7,352 nt of DNA from Prevotella sp. (GTDB lineage: Bacteria > Bacteroidota > Bacteroidia > Bacteroidales > Bacteroidaceae), in assembly GCA_003483565.1 (NCBI GenBank), contig DMYZ01000106.1:1-7352 (forward strand), written 5' to 3'. A program made the position numbers and the translations under genes. The notes below the pieces were generated by a model. The model worked only from the letters and a program-made list of their open reading frames with translations, was not told the origin of the DNA and searched no databases. Positions 1 to 7,251 of this stretch are shown here, piece by piece. Numbering within the stretch: the first letter of the stretch is position 1; each line of letters opens with the position of its first letter.

Positions 1-149
1 TAAAATCTACAAGCGCAGAACAGCTACTGGATACTATTCTGTTTGAAGGGGTCGGCTTGAATAACTCACAGGCTCTTCTCCTCGCTCAACAAAATCTCAA
101 GAAGATCAACGAATACACATCCGTTAAGGAAAGAGGAGTATCTTTGTGA
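1..149 (+). CDS. 3' end of an unrecognised protein gene (5' part outside window)
   Basis: An open frame runs from the window edge (first full codon at 3-5) to a TGA at 147-149, giving 48 residues of a C-terminus. The visible tail begins KSTSAEQLLDTILFEGVGLN and continues as a Leu/Gln-rich helix (LLLAQQNLKKINEY) that ends ERGVSL. It looks like real coding sequence: codon choice is mixed and the chain is amphipathic and helical. A hand count of the first 120 bases gives about 42% GC. I do not recognise the family, and no catalytic motif is visible in this fragment. The gene converges on the minus-strand operon, with 11 bases between the two stop codons. Its last three codons lie in the left arm of the hairpin at 141-173. 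It could be a host gene flanking an inserted module or another cargo gene; the fragment cannot tell which. Confidence 0.7.
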   Translation, partial: KSTSAEQLLDTILFEGVGLNNSQALLLAQQNLKKINEYTSVKERGVSL

Positions 150-173
150 TTGGTTGTTAATCAATCACAAAGA
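141..173. terminator. Hairpin shared by two convergent genes, possible bidirectional terminator
   Basis: The arms TCTTTGTGATTG (141-152) and CAATCACAAAGA (162-173) are perfect 12-base reverse complements. Inside them a G-U pair (153/161) and two A-U pairs (154/160, 155/159) can extend the stem to a three-base loop. The left arm contains the TGA of the plus-strand gene (147-149), and the TCA at 161-163 is the TGA of the minus-strand gene. Each transcript would therefore end its reading frame inside the same stem. The position between convergent genes suggests a bidirectional terminator or a 3'-end stabilising stem. Against a classical intrinsic terminator, only 4 of 12 arm pairs are G-C, and there is no T-run after the stem on either strand. 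Confidence 0.55.
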
Positions 174-2338
174 AGATTACAGAGCTTCTGAAGGATATTC
201 ATTTTTGATATCTGGTTTATCTTGATTGTATCATAAGGTATCAATGATAAATACCACTCCATTATGTCTTGATGAAGCTCAATATCCTGCCGGACATACT
301 CACCATTCTCTTTTTTATAGAGTTCAATTTCGACAAGGGGAATATCCTTCGATAATTTATTGCCTCCTTTTATCAGAGATGATGGCATACCTTTGAAAAA
401 CATAACAGCTTTCCCGTCCGTATAGTGAACAAGAATATGTGAATTCTGACTCTCTGTTTTCTCTACTTTTTTATCAATCAAAACACTGTTTGCCGGCAAG
501 ATTCTTGGAGCGTATGGATTGGTTCCCTTTACACTTTTTGAAGATTTCTGCTTTTCTCCCTTTTTGTCACAATGTCTTTTCCATTCCAGGATGTGTTCTT
601 CTCCAGCCCCTGTCGTCAAACAACGGAAAGGCATACTCGGATTGCAGGTAACAATCAAATAATCACCAAAACTTATGTTACCATAGTCACAACGACCCAC
701 AAGTCCAGAAATCTCATCGGAATTGTTGAAAGCTGTTTTATTGATTGTATATTTTACAATATCTGAAATTGAATACTCGGCAACTCCATCGTTTATATTC
801 ACAGCATTGAATGTTAATGAAGAGACGGTAGCAATGTTTTTCATCTTGTGGACATTTCTTACAGTTATTTCCTCACATCCACTTATAAAAGGCAGTCTAA
901 TATTAGCATCAGAAAGCAAAAGAGATTTAAGAGACAATTCCTCTATAACCTTTTTAATCTTTGATCTTGTGCTGTTCATAAATTGCAAAGCATTTTTATG
1001 TGCGTATTCTATATTTGAATCTATTACAGAATGTCGTGCCAACCACTCTGGCCGAGCCATTTCTTTCAGCATTCCCACATTTTGCTTTAAGGAGTCATGA
1101 GCTCGAATATCAATGGTGAACCCTTGCGTTCTGGAGGTTTTCTGGTTTTTATATGTCTCTATTTTCAAGGCTGTATAATCGTCAATTATATAGTCATCCA
1201 GGACACCATACTCTCCCGTAATTTTAAACCTATCAAGCAGGTGGAGATAATCACTTGTTGCTATGATGTTCTCCTTTCCTTTTTTATGACACCTGACAAA
1301 TCCGCTCTCATTGTCTTGTGGAGCGATTTGTAAAATAATTGAAAAACCATCAGAGGTAATCGTCTGAAGGTCAATAATATTATCGTATGGAATAACTAAG
1401 TATTTTATCGCCTTCTCTTTCATAAGCTCCTGAAGCTCACCAATATAAAAATCGAAGAGTTCAGGAAATGAAGCTCTATCCTCTTCTTTATAAAGAATTT
1501 TCACATCATCCAGCTTATGATCACTTGACAATGAACGAAAACCTGTTGCCAGATATGACGGTTCAAATAAAGTATTTTCATAGGGAATATTCGCTGCCTC
1601 GAAAACTGATACTATCGCCCTCCTTAACAGAAGCATGAGATAGAGATGCGATTTCCCTGGGTTATCCATATTTATAAATGGGATTTTATTATCATGCGAT
1701 GGAATCTTTTTATAAGACTCATAATTGTGGATGGTCTCTATGATCTGATCGTCATTTTTTCTAATGAGGGCTTCAACGGCATCAAAACTGATAATAGTCC
1801 TATCATCCTCACTTGTTATGTTGATTTTCACTTTGAGGCCACAAGCCTTATCTTTATATTTCTGGGAAACTTGACCTTCTTTCTGATTTGACAGGTCCCT
1901 TGCCAGGAAAAGAGTGAATCCCGCTTCTCCCAGAACATTGAAATCTATCAATTCTTCTGAGGATAATATTTCTTTTAGCTTGTTAATGACAGCCACATCT
2001 AATATCGGTCTGAAATTATAATCTGCCGGAGTAAAAGGTATCTGCTCTTTAGAGTGCCTCATAAAGAAACCGTATGAACCATTGACACCATATGACATTT
2101 GGAAAAATTTCAGTGTGCCATCTTTTTCGACTAGATTGTCTTTGAAAAGTTTATGGGTTTTCTTAAAATCTATCTTTCCTTCCGTGTTTAATACACTATC
2201 ACATGCCATCGCGTTTATTTTGAATGATCCATAATCCGCATTATAGAGTTTTCTGACAAGATCGTCATCTATATGTGGTATTGAAAAACGGTTTGTATTG
2301 AATGTCAGCCTATGCTGAAGTGCCATTGCAGTAATCAT
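161..2338 (-). CDS. Uncharacterised 725-residue partner of the helicase-nuclease
   Basis: I do not recognise this family. The ATG at 2338-2336 (MITAMALQHR) is chosen because AAGGAG lies nine bases upstream and the helicase gene's TAA ends one base before it. A second Met at residue 5 is too far from that site. The protein looks soluble, with no signal peptide or membrane segment. Residues 1-210 are mixed alpha/beta. Residues 215-350 have a Rossmann- or MID-like feel, with helix LYLMLLLRRAIVSVFEAAN (232-250) followed by strand AIKYLVIPYD (310-319). Residues 440-470 form a basic helix. Residues 550-590 carry a Cys/His cluster (C550, C565, C573, H582, H589, C590) that could bind a metal, followed by a Lys/Ser-rich stretch (591-604). 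Residues 610-675 look like beta strands. No nuclease, ATPase, methylase or TIR motif is evident. From operon position I infer a complex partner of the helicase-nuclease, perhaps a target-recognition subunit. A diverged PIWI-like protein is possible but unproven. Confidence 0.9.
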   Translation of the reverse strand: MITAMALQHRLTFNTNRFSIPHIDDDLVRKLYNADYGSFKINAMACDSVLNTEGKIDFKKTHKLFKDNLVEKDGTLKFFQMSYGVNGSYGFFMRHSKEQIPFTPADYNFRPILDVAVINKLKEILSSEELIDFNVLGEAGFTLFLARDLSNQKEGQVSQKYKDKACGLKVKINITSEDDRTIISFDAVEALIRKNDDQIIETIHNYESYKKIPSHDNKIPFINMDNPGKSHLYLMLLLRRAIVSVFEAANIPYENTLFEPSYLATGFRSLSSDHKLDDVKILYKEEDRASFPELFDFYIGELQELMKEKAIKYLVIPYDNIIDLQTITSDGFSIILQIAPQDNESGFVRCHKKGKENIIATSDYLHLLDRFKITGEYGVLDDYIIDDYTALKIETYKNQKTSRTQGFTIDIRAHDSLKQNVGMLKEMARPEWLARHSVIDSNIEYAHKNALQFMNSTRSKIKKVIEELSLKSLLLSDANIRLPFISGCEEITVRNVHKMKNIATVSSLTFNAVNINDGVAEYSISDIVKYTINKTAFNNSDEISGLVGRCDYGNISFGDYLIVTCNPSMPFRCLTTGAGEEHILEWKRHCDKKGEKQKSSKSVKGTNPYAPRILPANSVLIDKKVEKTESQNSHILVHYTDGKAVMFFKGMPSSLIKGGNKLSKDIPLVEIELYKKENGEYVRQDIELHQDIMEWYLSLIPYDTIKINQISKMNILQKLCNLLCD

Positions 2339-2339
2339 T

Positions 2340-5300
2340 TTAATTTACTCCTTCCAGGTGTTTCTGAACAATGTCAATATCGGATATAAATATCTGATTA
2401 GGGTTGTCGTGTTGTTTTTTGAACAGTGAGCAAAAGTAAATATCCTGTTCACCATGAGTATAATGTTCTATCATCTTCGCTATATTCTGGCTACGCTCCG
2501 TGCCGGCCAGGAATGTATTTATGTAGTAAGCCCGCATATCTCCTGTGATACCCATGCGAGCCAGATACTTTAAAACATGTTCTTTTTTGGAGACGAATTT
2601 TTTAGTGGAGCTCAGAATTCGATCACTTCTTAATGACCATTTCTTTACATCTATAAGGGCGATCTTTCCGGTGTCAGGATTTTGCAATATGAAATCGAAG
2701 TATTCATAAATTCCATACATATCCTGAGAAAACCTCTCCTCTGGTATTAGGTATTGATTTAAACCTGTCATTTCGAGAACAACTTTAAAGATGTTTTCTC
2801 CGACGTTTCCAGAGATCACATCCCTCATACCAGGGCTTGGAATAATATGATTAAATGGTGTCATGTTAGCGTGATCAATTTGATTGATACGTTTTATGAT
2901 ATTCTTATCACGCCCTGATCCAATGACATTATGTCCATCGAAAACAGTATAGAACATGGATGGCTTGATGACATCGTGAGAGCGTGTATTGTCTGAATAG
3001 AATGCGCCATTCTGGCTTTGGTATAGAGTGATCGGCTTACCATATGGATCGAAATCTATTGCTATTGACTTTGCCAAGCCTTGTAGATGTGCAATAACAT
3101 TTCTATCTATAATTCCATGCTGTTCTACAAAATGGCTAAGCTTATCGCGTGCTTTCACAAGAGTTTCTGCACTTACAATACTTCTTATTGTATTATTGAA
3201 ATCATGAAACCATGAGAACTCTTCTTTTCCAGAACGATAGGAATACATCCACTTCCCAAAACAGCCTTTTCCATTATTAAATATTGCGTCGCACATTTCT
3301 CGACTTTTAATGCTTTCTCTCTCCAGTTTATGGCGACGATCACCAAGAGAATTGCTCTGGATATACGATTGTGCCAGCAATACCATAGAACGGTTTATTG
3401 CGGAAAACGATTGAACAACATTCTTATTTGCTATGGCATCTCTATGCTTTATAAAGATGTCATAGTATCTATTCATAATTTCATCGAAAAGATTATCGTC
3501 CCCGCTATTCATAAAATAGATATTGCTGTATTTGTTTTCATGATGACGACGTTCTATGCGACCTATAGCCTGTATAAGTGACATCGTGACTTCAGCATGA
3601 TATTCCTGCATAAGAAAAGTGTTTTTGTTTTCTTTTTCAACTGAGCCCAGTGTCCTACCACCCTGGAAAGCACATCTCCGGATGAATTTTTTGATATTTC
3701 TGGTGCTGTTCATCCCCTCATCAGGAGTTCTGGTGGGAGTGTAATATGGTATATTGACAAAAAACAATGAGCTGAAATCAGTTTCCAAGCCATCTACATT
3801 TTCGATTACCAGATTTAGTCCAACGCCGGCACTCTGGAAAGAAGATATGAGTATGATCTGAGCTCCAGATTTTTCGATTTTCATGATTTTCTTAAACATA
3901 TCAGAGCTTGCAGTTTTACTGTCAAATAAGACCAGAAATACATCTTTATGAACATCATCTCTTGTGTATCCGAAATGAAATATCCCATTTCTCCCATGAA
4001 ATTCTTTATCTGAATACAATGTGATACCAAGTGTTTTGGCCATATTCCCTTTAAAGTAATCTTTGTTCATATCCTCTTTAAGGAGTTTTTGATATGTATG
4101 TGAATTGCCTATTATGATAGAGTTCTCTCCCGTCCTCAACGCCCACATTAGACTTTTTATGGTTTGCTCAATTTCAGCTTTTCTATGTTTATTGGATTCG
4201 AAGTTTGAATAATCCTTCTTAAAAAGATGGAACATCCTTTCATCAAATTCATTTTCAATAGGCGTAAAATCATCTTCCCATTCTTCAATTTGGGCAACAT
4301 CAGGAGTGAATGATGTGCTCTCTATATTTAACATTCGGAATGTTTTCATCTTTTCATGATTTACGGTATGAAATCTAATGTCTGTATTACATCCTCTATC
4401 AACAATAAAACGGTTCTGAGCTTTCAGTTCATTCTCTGTGATCCCACCAATTCGTATACTGTCAGGTAAAAACTTCCGAGCATGATCAAAAAATGGGATC
4501 GAATAGTTTGAGCTTTCGATATCTTTAAACCCTCTGGTCGCACTCAGTAGCGTAACCGAACAGTTTGGATTGGCAAGCATTCTTAATATATTGACTTCAC
4601 TCTCCGGCGGAGAGAACTCTATAAACAGATCATAGACCGTATAACCTTCACGACGACTATTATCTGGAGTGTCTTTAATTTGAGAAACAGAAAAGAACAC
4701 ACCAGGCATGAAAAACGCAAATGGAATGGAATTGTTAGTATCTGGTGATATGGCTTCATAACTATCAAAAAGAATATTCAGCTCATTTTTCCTGTCCATC
4801 GCATGTTTCATCATAATGAACCAGGGGTAGTTCTGGTTGGCAGATTTTACTTTCAATATGGTTCTATCAGGAAGAATTTTATCGTGATCAATATGTTCCT
4901 TGATATCCTTTAATTTTAAAATGTTCACAGCAGCGTGTAGAAAGCATAATGTTATCTGAGCCATGTCCATAACACTCATGGGTGCTTTCGGATCATCCCA
5001 ATCTGTTGGATTGTTTGTGCCGTCAGACTCCATAAGACTCCAGGATGCATCTCTTTCACTTATTATTCTGATATTTGCCAAGCCATATCCACCAATTACA
5101 TACTTGGGACTTAGCAAAAGAGCGTTTTGACAAATTTCTTTGATTGTATCAATATCAGAATTTCTAATATACAAGCCGTCATTGTTTGCACAGAAGTGCT
5201 CAAGCTTCCTATAAACCTTTTTAATGTTTTCGGCCATATCAGCAGAGCCGTTAAACATGATCTGATTTATGTTTTCATGCCCCTTCATAATTACACTGCG

Positions 5301-7085
5301 ATACTTCAACTCAAATTCGCTTATCTTGTAATTATTTTTCTTTTCTTCGCGTTCGATCCACTGTGAATTGTTATACATTCTCAAAATACAAGCCAATGGA
5401 TGTAGAATATTAAACCTACGCTCCTTTGGACAAAGTCTTCCACTTTCCTTGGCAAATCTTTCTACCTCTAAAACATTCAGGTGCTCTTCATCTATAACGA
5501 AAAAGATATGAGGCGCAGGGCGTTTCTCGTTATTTATATATCGTGATTTTATATCAGGACACATATATGTGCTTTTAACGATATCCCATATCTCATGTTC
5601 ATCTCTGTTGTCTTTTATAGCTTTGGGCAAATCCAGGCTCCTGATCATAGGAACACCGGAAATGATCGCTCCTATTGGAAGCATTTTAACAACAGGTCTT
5701 TTGGGCTTGTTTTGAGATTCCGTTAGATACGGTACAGGAAAAAGGCTTTTAGCTATCGTCGAAAGAACGACTGTTGTCATATGTAATGTAATGACAGTTG
5801 GCAAAAACGTGCTTACTATACGATAAATAAACAATGACAAATAATCATTATCGTAATTATGCCCGATAGATTGAAGATAACCGCTCTTTAAAGTTTTATT
5901 CAATTCCACGTCAGGCATTGTCGCACAAATAAACGCAGCGATATTCATGCCCGATGATAATAACTTCATTTCAGCAATACTTCTGTCACTACCATCGTCC
6001 TCACTTATTGTTTTTATAACACTCGTATATCTGTTTAAATCGGCATCAAATTGCTTTAAATGTGGATATTCTATTTCATACTCCTTACCTACTTCATCTT
6101 CATCATTCCCTTCCTCATATGTCATTACGGCTTCTATTTGCTTTGAGGGCTTCCACCTCCCCTTAGGGTCCAATCTACAGATCAAAGAGACGATTTGACT
6201 ATGAGCGCTAGTTCCACTCTTGTTCCAGACTTTTTTCCAAAGTGAATGTATGTCGTTCCACATAAGTAAAACTGAATACTCTTCATTTCTACATTCACTT
6301 TCATAAATGTCATACCCATCAATCTGCACCGTATCTCTTTTTGCTCTCAAATAAACAATCGGTATAAGGCGCTCTCTGGCAAATCTCACATCGCAAACAT
6401 CCCTTAAATGCTTGCGCTGGGGAGCCACATAGATCAAAGAAGCAATGTCAGAGTTTGAATCTTCGAAATCATTACTATATCTCGAAAAGAACTTTCCGAA
6501 GATATTCCGACTTTTGCCCGAACCAGTCGGATCATTCCTTACAATTAGATTGGGCTGATTTGAACCATGAGAATGCTCATAGTCAGAAAAGTGCTCATAA
6601 GGAATAAATGGCTTATCATAAGCTTTAAAAGATAAATTTCCAGCATGTATAATTCTAGTCAAGTCATCAGTTGATAAGCCATTATGACATACAAGAGTCT
6701 TTATATACTCGATAATATCTTTGTTATTACTCTCCGCTCCGTCAACAATATCTTTAAGCGTTCCAATATCATTACCTACGGTAATAAACATGTCTACTTG
6801 TTTTTCACTTTTGGTAGATTTTACGAGATGGTCTCCAATATTTAACCATATATCAGTTGGGATATAAAGCGCATTCGGTAAAGTATTCGATACATCATTC
6901 TTATTTTTGTAAAAAGGCAAACCCGATATAACCTTGAATACATCATCAGGACTTATCCCAAGTAACTGCGATGTGGATAGGACACATGGACTATCATTGG
7001 TGATAGACATCAGTGAATAACTGTCTTCTTCAAACAATGGAAGACGAGGAAGTATAGCTTTTAATATTGATTTATGATCAGTCAA
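2340..7085 (-). CDS. SF2 (XPD/DinG-like) helicase fused to a C-terminal PD-(D/E)XK nuclease
   Basis: This 1581-residue protein should couple ATP-driven unwinding or translocation on nucleic acid to cleavage. Visible helicase motifs: Walker A DPTGSGKS (185-192, K191), motif Ia YVAPQRKHL (219-227), Walker B VIDEEH (530-535), motif III LLSAT (846-850), motif V SAGVGLNL (1085-1092) and motif VI QAIGRIERR (1172-1180, arginines 1176, 1179, 1180). About 300 residues lie between Ia and II, and about 310 between II and III. These are the places where XPD/DinG helicases carry the Fe-S and Arch domains. Five cysteines (231, 265, 303, 387, 509) lie between Ia and II, without the Fe-S spacing. Residues 1426-1510 show the nuclease pattern: E1430 in a helix, D1464 in YFDFIL, then D1479-V-K1481 in ALIDVKKW. 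The active sites look intact. Residues 1-150 may include a winged helix; this is weak. The start is TTG at 7085: an in-frame TGA lies 15 bases upstream and the next Met is residue 26. It is first in a two-gene operon. A defence role is inference. Confidence 0.95.
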   Translation of the reverse strand: MTDHKSILKAILPRLPLFEEDSYSLMSITNDSPCVLSTSQLLGISPDDVFKVISGLPFYKNKNDVSNTLPNALYIPTDIWLNIGDHLVKSTKSEKQVDMFITVGNDIGTLKDIVDGAESNNKDIIEYIKTLVCHNGLSTDDLTRIIHAGNLSFKAYDKPFIPYEHFSDYEHSHGSNQPNLIVRNDPTGSGKSRNIFGKFFSRYSNDFEDSNSDIASLIYVAPQRKHLRDVCDVRFARERLIPIVYLRAKRDTVQIDGYDIYESECRNEEYSVLLMWNDIHSLWKKVWNKSGTSAHSQIVSLICRLDPKGRWKPSKQIEAVMTYEEGNDEDEVGKEYEIEYPHLKQFDADLNRYTSVIKTISEDDGSDRSIAEMKLLSSGMNIAAFICATMPDVELNKTLKSGYLQSIGHNYDNDYLSLFIYRIVSTFLPTVITLHMTTVVLSTIAKSLFPVPYLTESQNKPKRPVVKMLPIGAIISGVPMIRSLDLPKAIKDNRDEHEIWDIVKSTYMCPDIKSRYINNEKRPAPHIFFVIDEEHLNVLEVERFAKESGRLCPKERRFNILHPLACILRMYNNSQWIEREEKKNNYKISEFELKYRSVIMKGHENINQIMFNGSADMAENIKKVYRKLEHFCANNDGLYIRNSDIDTIKEICQNALLLSPKYVIGGYGLANIRIISERDASWSLMESDGTNNPTDWDDPKAPMSVMDMAQITLCFLHAAVNILKLKDIKEHIDHDKILPDRTILKVKSANQNYPWFIMMKHAMDRKNELNILFDSYEAISPDTNNSIPFAFFMPGVFFSVSQIKDTPDNSRREGYTVYDLFIEFSPPESEVNILRMLANPNCSVTLLSATRGFKDIESSNYSIPFFDHARKFLPDSIRIGGITENELKAQNRFIVDRGCNTDIRFHTVNHEKMKTFRMLNIESTSFTPDVAQIEEWEDDFTPIENEFDERMFHLFKKDYSNFESNKHRKAEIEQTIKSLMWALRTGENSIIIGNSHTYQKLLKEDMNKDYFKGNMAKTLGITLYSDKEFHGRNGIFHFGYTRDDVHKDVFLVLFDSKTASSDMFKKIMKIEKSGAQIILISSFQSAGVGLNLVIENVDGLETDFSSLFFVNIPYYTPTRTPDEGMNSTRNIKKFIRRCAFQGGRTLGSVEKENKNTFLMQEYHAEVTMSLIQAIGRIERRHHENKYSNIYFMNSGDDNLFDEIMNRYYDIFIKHRDAIANKNVVQSFSAINRSMVLLAQSYIQSNSLGDRRHKLERESIKSREMCDAIFNNGKGCFGKWMYSYRSGKEEFSWFHDFNNTIRSIVSAETLVKARDKLSHFVEQHGIIDRNVIAHLQGLAKSIAIDFDPYGKPITLYQSQNGAFYSDNTRSHDVIKPSMFYTVFDGHNVIGSGRDKNIIKRINQIDHANMTPFNHIIPSPGMRDVISGNVGENIFKVVLEMTGLNQYLIPEERFSQDMYGIYEYFDFILQNPDTGKIALIDVKKWSLRSDRILSSTKKFVSKKEHVLKYLARMGITGDMRAYYINTFLAGTERSQNIAKMIEHYTHGEQDIYFCSLFKKQHDNPNQIFISDIDIVQKHLEGVN
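2348..2353 (-). promoter_or_regulatory. Ribosome binding site AAGGAG of the 725-residue gene
   Basis: On the minus strand AAGGAG lies within the last codons of the helicase-nuclease gene (Glu-Gly), nine bases before the ATG at 2338. The helicase TAA (2342-2340) is followed by one base and then the ATG. This arrangement fixes the downstream start. It also suggests translational coupling, with ribosomes ending on the first gene re-initiating on the second. Confidence 0.85.
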
Positions 7086-7091
7086 TGCAGG

Positions 7092-7096
7092 CCCCC
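7092..7096 (-). promoter_or_regulatory. Weak ribosome binding site (GGGGG) that supports the TTG start
   Basis: On the minus strand GGGGG lies six bases before the TTG at 7085-7083. It is the only purine-rich site near any possible start of the helicase-nuclease. An in-frame TGA at 7100-7098 rules out a longer protein in this frame. The weak site together with a TTG codon suggests low translation of the first gene, while the second gene has a strong site. A 12-codon frame with its own ATG (7116-7114) ends at 7078 and overlaps this start, so a leader-peptide effect is possible but unsupported. Confidence 0.4.
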
Positions 7097-7138
7097 ATCA
7101 TCGAATTTAAATACATGCTGATACATAAGCCAATAAAA

Positions 7139-7159
7139 AGTCAAGATATTTTTATCATA
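7139..7159 (-). promoter_or_regulatory. Promoter-like elements upstream of the operon, unresolved
   Basis: On the minus strand TATGAT (7159-7154) resembles a -10 box and would give a leader of about 60 bases before the TTG start. It lacks a convincing -35 box at 16-18 bases. Just downstream, TTGACT (7144-7139) matches a -35 box in five of six positions, but the hexamers 15-18 bases further on are poor -10 boxes (TATCAG at spacing 15 is the best). One of these elements probably belongs to the operon promoter, but I cannot decide which. Confidence 0.22.
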
Positions 7160-7233
7160 CAGAGTGAATATAATAGTAAGTTAGCCGATATGGGCTGTTG
7201 GGAAAAGAGTTCTTTTATCGACAGTGAGATCAA

Positions 7234-7251
7234 CTTCCTATATATAGGGAG
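7234..7251. repeat. 18-base imperfect palindrome, possible operator
   Basis: CTTCCTATATATAGGGAG is a palindrome with a single mismatched pair (7236/7249); its inner twelve bases are perfect. It lies about 150 bases upstream of the helicase-nuclease start. The AT core with G/C-rich flanks fits a dimeric regulator site. It is followed 16 bases later by a run of six T (7267-7272), which is too far away for an ordinary plus-strand terminator. No regulator gene is present in the window. Confidence 0.25.

Noticed and set aside
141..173. CRP-type operator (TGTGA...TCACA)
   Set aside because: The half-sites are present, but the spacer is 15 bases instead of six and the site lies at gene ends, so a hairpin is the better reading.
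439..1891. Several plus-strand open frames (64-125 codons) opposite the 725-residue gene
   Set aside because: They are antisense to a long, well-supported gene with a strong ribosome site, and their translations show no recognisable domain.
3330..6198. Plus-strand open frames of 79-83 codons opposite the helicase-nuclease
   Set aside because: They lie antisense to regions carrying intact helicase motifs or linkers, and show no family signature of their own.
4600..6500. Fe-S cluster in the helicase insertion
   Set aside because: The cysteines at 231, 265, 303, 387 and 509 are widely spread and do not form the four-cysteine pattern of XPD/DinG.
2340..7085. Druantia DruE or DISARM DrmA helicase
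   Set aside because: I see no DUF1998 cysteine motif. The C-terminus is a PD-(D/E)XK nuclease instead, and the neighbouring genes of those systems are absent.
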